A stretch of DNA of 64,000 nt, taken from the NCBI RefSeq assembly GCF_001469025.1, contig NZ_LNIZ01000001.1, forward strand, positions 124,001-188,000, read 5' to 3'. Below are positions 34,953 to 42,494 of the stretch, piece after piece (position 1 is the stretch's first letter; every line of letters starts with the position of its first letter). The notes beneath the pieces are model-generated. The model was not told where the DNA came from. It was given only the letters and a program-made list of their open reading frames with translations, and ran no database searches. This stretch comes from Trueperella bernardiae (GTDB lineage Bacteria; Actinomycetota; Actinomycetes; Actinomycetales; Actinomycetaceae). Position numbers and translations under genes: made by a program.

Positions 34953-35847
34953 CAACGTCGGCGCGTTGCTGCGTTGGCTGCACGCCCACGACCTGCCCAA
35001 GGAGGTCGTGGTGGTGTGCGAGCACACGGTGGCGCCCAAGCTGGGGCGGGGCCGCCAGCTGGTGGTGTGGGACGGGTGCCTGAAGGATTCCTCAATTGGA
35101 GTGCCGGCCCAGTTGCTGGCGCTGGGGATTGCGAAGGTCAGCGTACTGCCCTGCCCGGTCGACCCGGCGGGCGTGGGCGCGCAAGTGGCGAGGTGGCAGT
35201 CGCTGACACCGGGGCTCGTGGGCGAGGCAGAGGTTAAGCGGGCGATCTGGCCCGGACCCGAACCTTTGCACCTTGGGAAGATCGCGATGCCGCGGCGCGT
35301 GCTGCTGGGCCTCGGCCTGCGCGACGCCCAACCGATCCCCCTCAAGGCAGACGACACCACGCGCACACTCGCCGCGATCGAGCTGCTCACCGAACGCGGG
35401 CAGATCGGCAGGGGAGAAGGACTTCAGGCACAGCTGGGCGGCGTGCGGCTGGGGGTGACCGGATGCACGGCGTGTGGCGTGTGCGTGCAGGCGTGCCCCA
35501 CGGGCGCCCTCGAACTGCGTCACCGCGCGGGTGGATCCGAGCTGTGGCAGCACTCCGAACTGTGCCGGGGTGAGCAGCAGTGCGTGAGCCTGTGCCCGGT
35601 GCACGCCGTGTGGGTGCAGGGCCCGATGCGGCTCGGCGACCTGCTCGACGAACCCGAACGCCGGCTCGCCGCAGTAGCCAGCGCACGCTGCGCCCGGTGC
35701 GGGGCCGCCCACCCGGCCGAGGAAGGCGAGCTGTGCCAAGTGTGCGCCTATCGAGCGGCGAACCCCTTCGGCTCGATGATGCCGCCGGGTCATGCGGTTC
35801 CCGGGCAGGCGGCTCCCGAGCAGGCGGGGAGGCTCGGGCCCGCATAG
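34939..35847 (+). CDS. 4Fe-4S ferredoxin-type protein with a C-terminal zinc-ribbon-like end
   Basis: 302 residues. Residues 1-165 have no recognised motif, though KEVVVVCEHTVAPKLGRGRQLVVWDGCLKDSSIG looks like a Rossmann-type strand-loop. Then come two iron-sulfur motifs: CTACGVCVQACPTGA (a complete CxxCxxCxxxCP) and a looser CRGEQQCVSLCP. A final CARCGAA...CQVC pair could bind zinc. It is coupled to the TorD-like gene, so a role as electron-transfer partner or maturation factor for a molybdoenzyme is the natural guess. Confidence 0.7.
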   Translation: MPMADNVGALLRWLHAHDLPKEVVVVCEHTVAPKLGRGRQLVVWDGCLKDSSIGVPAQLLALGIAKVSVLPCPVDPAGVGAQVARWQSLTPGLVGEAEVKRAIWPGPEPLHLGKIAMPRRVLLGLGLRDAQPIPLKADDTTRTLAAIELLTERGQIGRGEGLQAQLGGVRLGVTGCTACGVCVQACPTGALELRHRAGGSELWQHSELCRGEQQCVSLCPVHAVWVQGPMRLGDLLDEPERRLAAVASARCARCGAAHPAEEGELCQVCAYRAANPFGSMMPPGHAVPGQAAPEQAGRLGPA

Positions 35848-35921
35848 CCGGAGTCGCCGGTGCCGGGGTGACCGGCGGAAATGTCGTTTTGGCGGTGGCC
35901 GCTGGTACACTTACGGGGCAA

Positions 35922-35998
35922 GCCCCCATAGCTCAGATGGTTAGAGCAGGGAACTCATAATTCTTTGGTCCCGGGTTCAAGTCCTGGTGGGGGCACCA
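35922..35998 (+). tRNA. tRNA-Met (CAT anticodon)
   Basis: Full cloverleaf: acceptor GCCCCCA/TGGGGGC, D-arm GCTC...GAGC, anticodon loop CTCATAA, T-arm CCGGG-TTCAAGT-CCTGG, discriminator A and encoded CCA. It is elongator-like; a lysidine-type tRNA-Ile2 with the same anticodon cannot be excluded by eye. Confidence 0.9.
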
Positions 35999-36113
35999 GT
36001 GTGCCGGGCGGACGTTGTCGTGGCATGCAAGGCGAAGCGCGGCGTCGAGCCGGGTATGCCCGGTACCCACGTCTGCCTGTGGATAACGAAAGCACGGCCG
36101 TCGGCCCCGGGGA

Positions 36114-36119
36114 TAAGTT
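36114..36119 (+). promoter_or_regulatory. -10 element for leaderless lipoprotein gene
   Basis: TAAGTT ends six bases before the ATG at 36126. Confidence 0.45.
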
Positions 36120-36125
36120 GGCTTC

Positions 36126-36740
36126 ATGAAGAAGCGAATTTTTGCGATGGCTATGACTGCCGCCGTGCTGGCCAGCGGGCTGGCCGGGTGTACCACCAAG
36201 GAGACGGCGCCGGCCGAAACAACTTCCACTGGCACTTCCACTGGCACTGCCACCGCCGAGCCCTCTAGCACCTACACGATCCCGCCGCGCCCGGCGATGG
36301 AGGCACCGGCGGAGCCGGAGTTGACCGGCGTCGACATAGAAAATGCATACGTTCTTGCGAAGTATTACTTCGAGCTTTATCAGTACGTTGTAGCTACGGG
36401 GGACACGACTAACTGGCAGAAGTATGCTCATCCAGAATGCGACTACTGTGCCAAGGTTCAGGCTAATGCCGAGAAAGATAACGAAATTGGGGCATGGTCT
36501 GACGTCCACTTTGGGATCCTGAACTCTGAACGTTTCTATTCCACTGGGGATATCGACTTCAGGATTGACTTCCTGATTGAACGTGGTGAAATCACTTACT
36601 ACACGGATGACGAAGCCAAAAAGGTCGATCCGGGCCAGAATACGTTAGTAATTGGCCTTAAGGCGGAAGGCGATTCACTGCTCGTTCGTTCCTTCGACAT
36701 CATTGGTTCTTCTTACTTCGGTGAGGAGCAATTGCCGTGA
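36126..36740 (+). CDS. DUF6318 family lipoprotein
   Basis: 204 residues. A signal peptide with lipobox LAGC (Cys22) is followed by a Thr/Ser/Ala/Pro-rich spacer (residues 23-65) and a globular domain with ATGDTTNWQKYAHPECDYCAKV, the pattern of the actinobacterial DUF6318 family. The two Cys in ECDYC are conserved there. From about 36330 the DNA is clearly richer in A and T and in AT-ending codons than its neighbours. It overlaps the next gene by 4 bp. Confidence 0.75.
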   Translation: MKKRIFAMAMTAAVLASGLAGCTTKETAPAETTSTGTSTGTATAEPSSTYTIPPRPAMEAPAEPELTGVDIENAYVLAKYYFELYQYVVATGDTTNWQKYAHPECDYCAKVQANAEKDNEIGAWSDVHFGILNSERFYSTGDIDFRIDFLIERGEITYYTDDEAKKVDPGQNTLVIGLKAEGDSLLVRSFDIIGSSYFGEEQLP

Positions 36741-37579
36741 ACGTGAACGTCTTGGCACTGGCATCGATCCTGCTAACCGGCGTCGTTACACCCGACGGCA
36801 CCACAGTTGACTGGGGTATTGACGCTGGTGGTGGGGCGATCAATATCGATGCCTCGAACACGCGATGGGATGAAACCGTTGGGTCTAACGGCGGACAGTC
36901 GGGCGTGCCGGCCACCGGCGTCGGGCACGGCTCCGGCGTTGACACGAGCAAGCTGCAGGCGCTAACGGTGGACGAGATGTGCGACCAGGGATACTGGTCG
37001 AATACGGGGGCGTCGTACTTTGAGTCGGGGCGGATGTCGGGCCCGCTGGCGGAGTACTGCCTGTATCGCACGCCGAAGGAGCCGGGCGAGGCGGGGGAGT
37101 CTGATGCGGCGGCGCCGGCCCCGCAGATGACCGTGGCTGACCTGGGCTATTACATTCAGGCCAACGCGCAGACGATTATCGATGGCGGCGTTATGTCCTT
37201 GCAGCCGGCGTCGGGCCAGGTGGTCATCAACAAGCCGGTTTACTTTGCCTCGTCGGCGGCGCACTACACGACGTCGGTGACCGTGCTGGGCACGCAGGTG
37301 GAGCTGGCGTTCACGCCGTCGTCGTATGAGTGGCTGCCGGGCGATGAGTCCAGCTTCGTGACCTCCGACCCGGGCGGGACGTACCCGGACGGCGGCGTCA
37401 CCTACACCTACACCCAGCCGGGCGCGTATACGCCGAGCGTGCGCGTGGGGTGGGAGGTGCTGATCCGCGTGGCGGGCTCGCCGGGATGGTACCCGGTTCC
37501 CGGCCAGGCGCTCACCACCGTGACCTCCGAGCCGCTCACGGCCGTGGAGGCAGAGGCGGTGCTCACGGCGAATCGCTAG
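36737..37579 (+). CDS. Secreted hypothetical protein with a PKD-like C-terminal part
   Basis: 280 residues. The N-terminus MNVNVLALASILLTGVVT is a short hydrophobic segment that may act as a signal. A Gly/Asp-rich region, two Cys (MCDQGYW, YCLYR) and a beta-rich part follow; residues 165-255 with TYPDGGVTYTYTQPGAYTPSVRV look like a PKD-type beta sandwich. It is translationally coupled to the DUF6318 lipoprotein (GTGA overlap), a pairing seen in Actinomycetaceae, so they probably work together at the cell surface. Function unknown. Confidence 0.65.
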   Translation: MNVNVLALASILLTGVVTPDGTTVDWGIDAGGGAINIDASNTRWDETVGSNGGQSGVPATGVGHGSGVDTSKLQALTVDEMCDQGYWSNTGASYFESGRMSGPLAEYCLYRTPKEPGEAGESDAAAPAPQMTVADLGYYIQANAQTIIDGGVMSLQPASGQVVINKPVYFASSAAHYTTSVTVLGTQVELAFTPSSYEWLPGDESSFVTSDPGGTYPDGGVTYTYTQPGAYTPSVRVGWEVLIRVAGSPGWYPVPGQALTTVTSEPLTAVEAEAVLTANR

Positions 37580-37630
37580 CCGCGGCGTCTCTCCAGTAGG
37601 CTGGGCACAAACCCCAGCGGAAGGAAGCCG

Positions 37631-37849
37631 ATGTCGAACGACGAGCGATCCGAAGACCAAACCCAGGAGCCCACGAACAAATACGGGCTCAGTGACGAGG
37701 ACATGGCCACGCTCATGCGCGCCCGCAAGCGCTATTTTGCGCTCGCGATCGTGGGCGGGATCGTCCTCGCGGTCATGGGGTATTTCGCCGCGCAGAACAT
37801 CAGCGGCGGCGCGGCAGCGTGGGAGGCCATGAATGTTTGGCCGCTCTAA
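37631..37849 (+). CDS. Small single-pass membrane protein
   Basis: 72 residues with a charged cytoplasmic N-terminus (about 38 residues) and one membrane helix (FALAIVGGIVLAVMGYFAA). GGAAGGAAG before the ATG is a good ribosome site, and TAGGCT about 35 bp upstream could be a -10. It overlaps the next gene by 17 bp. No family recognised. Confidence 0.6.
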   Translation: MSNDERSEDQTQEPTNKYGLSDEDMATLMRARKRYFALAIVGGIVLAVMGYFAAQNISGGAAAWEAMNVWPL

Positions 37850-38324
37850 GCTACCCCGCTACCTAGCGGATGAGAACGGCATGCCGGCAGCCGCCACGCC
37901 CGTCGAGCCGGAAGTCGAGGGCACGTGGATCGGCGGTTGGGACGGCTACCTCGGCGTGATCCCGGCCGAGGGGGAGCGGGCCACCTTCGTGTGGTCGGAC
38001 TTCGAAACCGGCACTTGGGATGATGACACGAACACGCTCACCCTCACCTTCGTCGACCCCCGCACGCCGCCCCTGTCCTTCCTCATTCCGCGCGAGGCCG
38101 ACGGGCTCGCCATCATGATGATCCGCGAACGCATCGACCGCTCGATCGTCTTCACACAGGTCGCCGAGCTGCCGAGCGGCGCCGTGGCACGCGGTCAGGT
38201 GCGGCGCAACCCGGACGACTCGCTTTTCACTCAGATCATCGTCGACTCCGACATCACCGAGGCTGACCGCCTCGCCCTCGACGTGTTCGACACCGAGCTG
38301 CGCGAGGCCGTCGGCATCGACTAG
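37833..38324 (+). CDS. Hypothetical protein
   Basis: 163 residues, soluble, acidic, with a beta-rich middle (VEGTWIGGWDGYLGVIPAEGERATFVWSDF) and a helical C-terminus. No Cys and no membrane segment. It overlaps the small membrane protein gene and is likely expressed with it. No family was recognised. Confidence 0.6.
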   Translation: MFGRSKLPRYLADENGMPAAATPVEPEVEGTWIGGWDGYLGVIPAEGERATFVWSDFETGTWDDDTNTLTLTFVDPRTPPLSFLIPREADGLAIMMIRERIDRSIVFTQVAELPSGAVARGQVRRNPDDSLFTQIIVDSDITEADRLALDVFDTELREAVGID

Positions 38325-38356
38325 CGCCCGCGATTCCTGGGCGTGCCGCGGCCGCT

Positions 38357-38380
38357 CCGGCGTCGTGCCAACGACGCCGG
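38357..38380 (+). terminator. Hairpin after the hypothetical gene
   Basis: CCGGCGTCGT and ACGACGCCGG form a perfect 10-bp stem with loop GCCA, 33 bp after the stop. No U-tract. Confidence 0.5.
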
Positions 38381-38485
38381 CCCACCCGCCTAGCCTGCGC
38401 TTGTGCAGAAACACACAATGCTCGAAAACGGCCCTTTCGGATTTCACTTTCGCAGGTGGTTGTGGTTAAAGTATTCACGTTGCTT

Positions 38486-38560
38486 TCCCGCGTAGCTCAA
38501 TGGCAGAGCATTCGACTGTTAATCGAAGGGTTGTTGGTTCGAGTCCAACCGCGGGAGCCA
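38486..38560 (+). tRNA. tRNA-Asn (GTT anticodon)
   Basis: Acceptor TCCCGCG/CGCGGGA, D-arm GCTC...GAGC, anticodon loop CTGTTAA, T-arm GTTGG-TTCGAGT-CCAAC, discriminator G and encoded CCA. Confidence 0.95.
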
Positions 38561-38565
38561 TACAA

Positions 38566-38610
38566 AACCCCGGAATCTCAACGAAAAGTGAGAAACCGGG
38601 GTTAGCTTTT
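38566..38610 (+). terminator. Terminator-like hairpin after tRNA-Asn
   Basis: AACCCCGG pairs with CCGGGGTT, and inside, after a symmetric AA/AA internal loop, TCTCA pairs with TGAGA around ACGAAAAG. A CTTTT stretch follows. Two direct copies of GGAGTAACT (38618 and 38629) lie just beyond. Confidence 0.6.
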
Positions 38611-38752
38611 GCCCCGCGGAGTAACTCGGGAGTAACTAACCCCCTCAATCGTGACCGCTATCGTCAGCGCCGCCCGGCTCGCCCTCGTGCTCGCCCTCGA
38701 CGCCGCCGGCGGCTGCCACCCAGCCGTCCCCTCGCGCGCCAGGCGAAAGTGA

Positions 38753-38758
38753 GACAAT
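38753..38758 (+). promoter_or_regulatory. -10 element for leaderless def
   Basis: GACAAT ends six bases before the def ATG at 38765. Confidence 0.45.
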
Positions 38759-38764
38759 ACGTCC

Positions 38765-39250
38765 ATGACGTACCGAGACATCCGTGTAGTTGGCGACCCC
38801 GTCCTGCGCACCCCGTGCGAACCGATCCGGGAGGTCACCCCTGGCATCAAGCAGCTGGTGGAGGACCTGCTGGAGAATGTGAACGAGGACGGCCGCGCTG
38901 GCCTGGCCGCGAACCAGATCGGCGTGTCCTTCCGCGCCTTCTCCTGGAACATCGAGGGCGAGCTGGGGTACATCCTTAACCCGACGATCGTGAAGCTGTC
39001 CGAGGAGATCCAGGACGGTGACGAGGGCTGCCTTTCCGTCCCCGACCTGTGGTTCCACGCCAAGCGTGCCATGTACGCCCGAGCGGAAGGCACGGACCTG
39101 GATGGGAAGAAAGTGGTGGTGGAGGGCCGCGAGATCTGGGCGCGCCTCATCCAGCACGAGATCGACCACCTCGACGGCCACCTTTTCATCGACCGGCTCG
39201 AGCGCCACCTGCGCCGTGAGGCCTTCCGCAAGCTCAGGGAAATGCAATGA
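38765..39250 (+). CDS. def: Peptide deformylase
   Basis: Removes the formyl group from nascent proteins; 161 residues. All three motifs are present: GLAANQIG (residues 46-53, family GxGLAAxQ), EGCLS (97-101, metal Cys99) and QHEIDH (130-135, two metal His and catalytic Glu). The C-terminus is short, ending soon after the [16 protein letters not shown] helix. It overlaps the epimerase gene by 4 bp. Confidence 0.95.
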   Translation: MTYRDIRVVGDPVLRTPCEPIREVTPGIKQLVEDLLENVNEDGRAGLAANQIGVSFRAFSWNIEGELGYILNPTIVKLSEEIQDGDEGCLSVPDLWFHAKRAMYARAEGTDLDGKKVVVEGREIWARLIQHEIDHLDGHLFIDRLERHLRREAFRKLREMQ

Positions 39251-40155
39251 GAAGAGCCCTTGTGCTCGCGGGCGCGTCCGGTTTCATCGGTTCGCGCCTG
39301 GTGGATGCCGCCGTCGCGAGCGGGTATGAGGTGCGCCAACTGTTGCGCACGCCGGGCCGTCAAGCTCCAGCCGGCGTCACGCAGTTTACGTGGGACCCGG
39401 CGGCCGGCACGATCGATGACGCCGCCCTCGCCGGTGCCTACGGCATCATCTGCCTCAACGGTGCGGGACTGCTCTCGCGCCCGTGGACCGATTCGTACAA
39501 GCGGGCGCTGTGGGAATCGCGGCTGGGTTCGGTCGAGACCCTGGTGAGTGCCATGGGCTCCCACCGGCCGCAGGTCTTCCTCGCCGGTTCGGCGATCGGA
39601 TACTACGGCCCGGACCGCGGGGATGAGGTCCTCACGGAGAGCTCGGCGGCCGGGTCGGGTTTCCTCGCGGAGCTGTGCGAGGCCTGGGAGGCGGCGTCGT
39701 CGGCGGCGGAAAACCTGGGCGTGCGGACGGTACAGTTGCGCACAGGCCTGGTCATGGGCGCGGACGGCGGCATGCTCGGGATCCTGCAACATCTGTACCG
39801 GGCGGGCATGGGCGCGCGGCTGGGGGATGGCTCGGCGTGGATGTCGGCCATCGCCCGCGACGACTACGTCCGCGCGCTCCTTTTCCTCCTTACCCGCGAC
39901 GTGTCCGGGCCAGTCAACATGGTCGGGCCCGAGCCGGTCCGTAACGCGCACTGGCACGAGGCTCTCGCCCGCCACTTCCACCGGCCGGGCTTCCTTTCAG
40001 TCCCGACGCCGGCGCTCCGGCTTGCGGGGGAGATGGCGCGCGAGGCGGTGCTCGCTTCCCAGCGCGTCTACCCTCAGGAGCTCACCGACCACGGCTTTAC
40101 CTTCCTCGCGCCAACCATTGAGGAGATCTTCGCCCGCGAGCTTCCACTGGAGTGA
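39247..40155 (+). CDS. TIGR01777 family NAD(P)-dependent epimerase/dehydratase
   Basis: 302-residue extended short-chain dehydrogenase. The cofactor loop is GASGFIGS near the N-terminus; [31 protein letters not shown] and SAIGYYG (active-site Tyr region) match the YfcH/TIGR01777 family, as does the C-terminal [21 protein letters not shown]. The substrate is unknown. Coupled to def by an ATGA overlap. Confidence 0.88.
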   Translation: MRRALVLAGASGFIGSRLVDAAVASGYEVRQLLRTPGRQAPAGVTQFTWDPAAGTIDDAALAGAYGIICLNGAGLLSRPWTDSYKRALWESRLGSVETLVSAMGSHRPQVFLAGSAIGYYGPDRGDEVLTESSAAGSGFLAELCEAWEAASSAAENLGVRTVQLRTGLVMGADGGMLGILQHLYRAGMGARLGDGSAWMSAIARDDYVRALLFLLTRDVSGPVNMVGPEPVRNAHWHEALARHFHRPGFLSVPTPALRLAGEMAREAVLASQRVYPQELTDHGFTFLAPTIEEIFARELPLE

Positions 40156-40238
40156 CTTTCGCCCGGTCGTGTGGCATCCTTGAACTAACGAACCTCGCTT
40201 GCGTGTCAAGGGGAATTTCACCCAAGCAGGAGGTTACG

Positions 40239-40742
40239 GTGAACAACAAAGCCACACGTGGCGTCATATTTATTCATTCAGTGACACCGGCTGTTCAACC
40301 TCACGTTGAATGGGCGGTCACAAGCGTGCTTGGATACCCTGTGCATTTCGAGTGGACCAAGCAGCCGGCTCTGCCCAACATGAACCGCGGCGAGGTGTCG
40401 TGGGCAGGGGAGTCCGGCACGGGCGCGCAGCTCGCTTCGGCCCTTGGCGGCTGGGAGCACCTGCGCTTTGAGGTGACCGAGGAGCCGACGTCGGTCAGCG
40501 ACGGCGGCCGGTGGTCCTGCACGCCCGGACTCGGCATCTTCTACGCTCAGACCGACCTGCTCGGCAACGTCGTCGTCCCTGAGAACCGCATCCGCGCGGC
40601 GATTGAGGACTCGAACGGCGACGCCGAGGAGCTGCGCCGCCTCCTCGACGTCGCCCTCGGTCAGGCCTGGGACGACGAGCTCGAAGTCTTCCGTTACGCC
40701 GGCGCGGGCGCTCCCGTGCGCTGGCTGCACCGGGTCGGTTAG
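40239..40742 (+). CDS. DUF3145 family protein
   Basis: 167 residues. GVIFIHSVTPAVQPHVEWAVTSVLG, VSWAGESGTGAQLASALGGW and RWSCTPGLGIFYAQTDLLGNVVVPENRIRAAI are the DUF3145 core, conserved across actinobacteria and of unknown function. The frame is open from 40152, but the GTG at 40239 has a perfect AGGAGG five bases upstream and begins the conserved part. Confidence 0.85.
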   Translation: MNNKATRGVIFIHSVTPAVQPHVEWAVTSVLGYPVHFEWTKQPALPNMNRGEVSWAGESGTGAQLASALGGWEHLRFEVTEEPTSVSDGGRWSCTPGLGIFYAQTDLLGNVVVPENRIRAAIEDSNGDAEELRRLLDVALGQAWDDELEVFRYAGAGAPVRWLHRVG

Positions 40743-40775
40743 GCCCGCCGCCCCTGCCGTGGGCCTGCTCCGGCT

Positions 40776-41195
40776 TTACTTGAAAAGGTTGGCCAGGTCC
40801 TCCATGGCGGCGGCGAGGTCCTCGGCGTCGTCGGCCGCGTCCTCCTGCGCGTTTTCGACGACGCCGTCCGCGCCCGCACCACCGCCGGCCTCGGTTTCGT
40901 CCGGCTCGGCTCCGCCCGCAAGCCCGACCTCCTCGGCGTAATCGGCCGGCAAGTCCGTCAGCACGTGAGCCAGCAGGTCGTCGAGCGTCGTGGAGGCGCA
41001 GATGTCGGCGTCGTTAATCTGGACCTTCGCCAGCTTCTCGAGCCCGGCGGCAAGCGCCCAAATGGAGACCTGGTCGAGTTCGAGGTCCTCGGAAAGGCGC
41101 GCGCCCGGGGCGATCTCAGATGTTGGGATTTCGGGGGCGACGTCGGCCAACACCACGCGGGCGCGTGCGAGCGCAAGGTCTTCGCGGGACACCAT
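40776..41195 (-). CDS. Acyl-carrier-protein-like protein lacking the phosphopantetheine serine
   Basis: 139 residues. Residues 1-80 follow the ACP pattern: EDLALARARVVLADV, then RLSEDLELDQVSIWALAAGLEKLAKVQIND and TTLDDLLAHV. The usual DSL motif reads DQV (residues 41-43), so the Ser that would carry phosphopantetheine is Gln42; a Ser at 44 is not in the normal position. A very acidic Ala/Glu/Asp tail (residues 90-139) follows. The ATG at 41195 has AAGGAG 5 nt upstream; a GTG at 41199-41201 is too close to it. Confidence 0.6.
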   Translation of the reverse strand: MVSREDLALARARVVLADVAPEIPTSEIAPGARLSEDLELDQVSIWALAAGLEKLAKVQINDADICASTTLDDLLAHVLTDLPADYAEEVGLAGGAEPDETEAGGGAGADGVVENAQEDAADDAEDLAAAMEDLANLFK

Positions 41196-41242
41196 GTTCA
41201 CTCCTTGGATGAAGCCGACAGCCGATCGGTAACAGAATCAGC

Positions 41243-41248
41243 TAGGCT
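41243..41248 (+). promoter_or_regulatory. -10 element for leaderless gene at 41255
   Basis: TAGGCT ends six bases before the ATG at 41255. Confidence 0.45.
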
Positions 41249-41254
41249 AAGAGT

Positions 41255-41887
41255 ATGGCATTTCTAGATCTCATGCGTAGGTTCGTCAACGCGTCCCACG
41301 AGGACGAGGAACCGGGCATCATTGCCGAAGCGCTCGAATTGCGCGACAAACTGGCGGAGGATCCCAACGATGTGGTTTCGTTCGACGAGCTCGCAGACCT
41401 CATCAAGGGCTTCGCGGTCTCCGAAGAACCCGCCGATCCGCTCACGGGCGACTCGAGCGAGGCGGACCCGGAGTTGGTGCTCTGGGCACTAAGCGAGGAG
41501 ATCGGCTCGGATTCGCGGGCCTGGTACCCGCTCATTCAGCTCGCCCGGCTCTCCGGTCCCGAGGACCCGGAGGCGGCCCAGCGTTACCTTGAGACGGCGG
41601 CGGACCGGGAAGAAACCGGAATCGCGCTCGCTGAAGGCATCAAGCTCCTACGCGAAACCGGCCAGAACGAGGCGGCGATCCAGCTCGGACTCGGCCGTTG
41701 GAAGCCCGCCGAGCAGGTGCTGGGCGTGGCCGAGGAACTCGTGAGCGCGGCGCTCGCAGCCAACAAGATCGATGAGGCCCGCTCTTACGTCCGGATTCTC
41801 AAAGAATCGGGCCAGGTCGGCGAACTCGTGGACGATCTGGAAATCGCGATTGCAACGAGGAAGGCGAAAAATGGCGACGTACGTTGA
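41255..41887 (+). CDS. Helical repeat (TPR-like) hypothetical protein
   Basis: 210 residues, mostly helical and acidic. Residues 90-200 have pairs of helices (AWYPLIQLARLSGPEDPEAAQRYLETAA, AIQLGLGRWKPAEQVLGVAEELVSAALAANKIDEARSYVRIL) with the spacing and small residues of tetratricopeptide repeats. It overlaps yciO by 17 bp. No family recognised; a scaffold role would be a guess. Confidence 0.6.
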   Translation: MAFLDLMRRFVNASHEDEEPGIIAEALELRDKLAEDPNDVVSFDELADLIKGFAVSEEPADPLTGDSSEADPELVLWALSEEIGSDSRAWYPLIQLARLSGPEDPEAAQRYLETAADREETGIALAEGIKLLRETGQNEAAIQLGLGRWKPAEQVLGVAEELVSAALAANKIDEARSYVRILKESGQVGELVDDLEIAIATRKAKNGDVR

Positions 41888-42494
41888 ACTTCACCCGCAA
41901 GACCCACAGCCCCGGCTCGTGGCGAAGGTGGTTGACCGGCTCCGGCGCGGCGAGGTGATCGCCCTGCCCACCGACTCGGGGTACGCGATCGCCTGCACCC
42001 TGGCCAACAAGGAGGGCCTCGACCGCATCCGTACAATCCGCCAGGTCGGCTCCAAGCACCACTTCACGCTGCTGTGCGCGAACTTCGCCCAGCTGGGGCA
42101 CTTCGTCATCATCGACAACGTTTTCTTCCGGCTGGTCAAGTCGCTCACGCCCGGCCCGTATACCTTCATCCTCAAGGGCACGAAGGACGTGCCGCGCATG
42201 ACGTTGAACCCGAAGAAGCACACGGTGGGCGTGCGCATCCCAGACCACCGGATCGTCCAGGCGATCCTGTCCGAACTCGGTGAACCGCTGCTGTCCTCCA
42301 CCCTCATCGTGCCGGGCGAGGAGGAGCCCCTCGAGGAGGGCTGGGTGGTCGATGACCGCCTGGGCAACGCGGTCGACGTCGTGGTGGACGGCCCGGTCGG
42401 CCGCGGCCCCACTACAGTGGTGGACCTGTCCAGCGGTGAAGCCGTCATCGCGCGCGAAGGCGCCGGCGACCTGTCGATGTTTGACGTCTCATGA
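41871..42494 (+). CDS. yciO: YciO/Sua5-YrdC-like protein
   Basis: 207 residues with strong resemblance to E. coli YciO: the N-terminal YVELHPQDPQPRLVAKVVDRL, VIALPTDSGYAIACTLANK, SKHHFTLLCANFAQL, TPGPYTFILKGTKDVPR and the terminal TTVVDLSS...REGAGD. It is a paralogue of the YrdC/Sua5 threonylcarbamoyl-AMP synthase; YciO itself is reported to have weak activity or none. The ATG at 41871 starts the conserved part, inside the previous gene. It overlaps the HAD gene by 4 bp. Confidence 0.88.
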   Translation: MATYVELHPQDPQPRLVAKVVDRLRRGEVIALPTDSGYAIACTLANKEGLDRIRTIRQVGSKHHFTLLCANFAQLGHFVIIDNVFFRLVKSLTPGPYTFILKGTKDVPRMTLNPKKHTVGVRIPDHRIVQAILSELGEPLLSSTLIVPGEEEPLEEGWVVDDRLGNAVDVVVDGPVGRGPTTVVDLSSGEAVIAREGAGDLSMFDVS

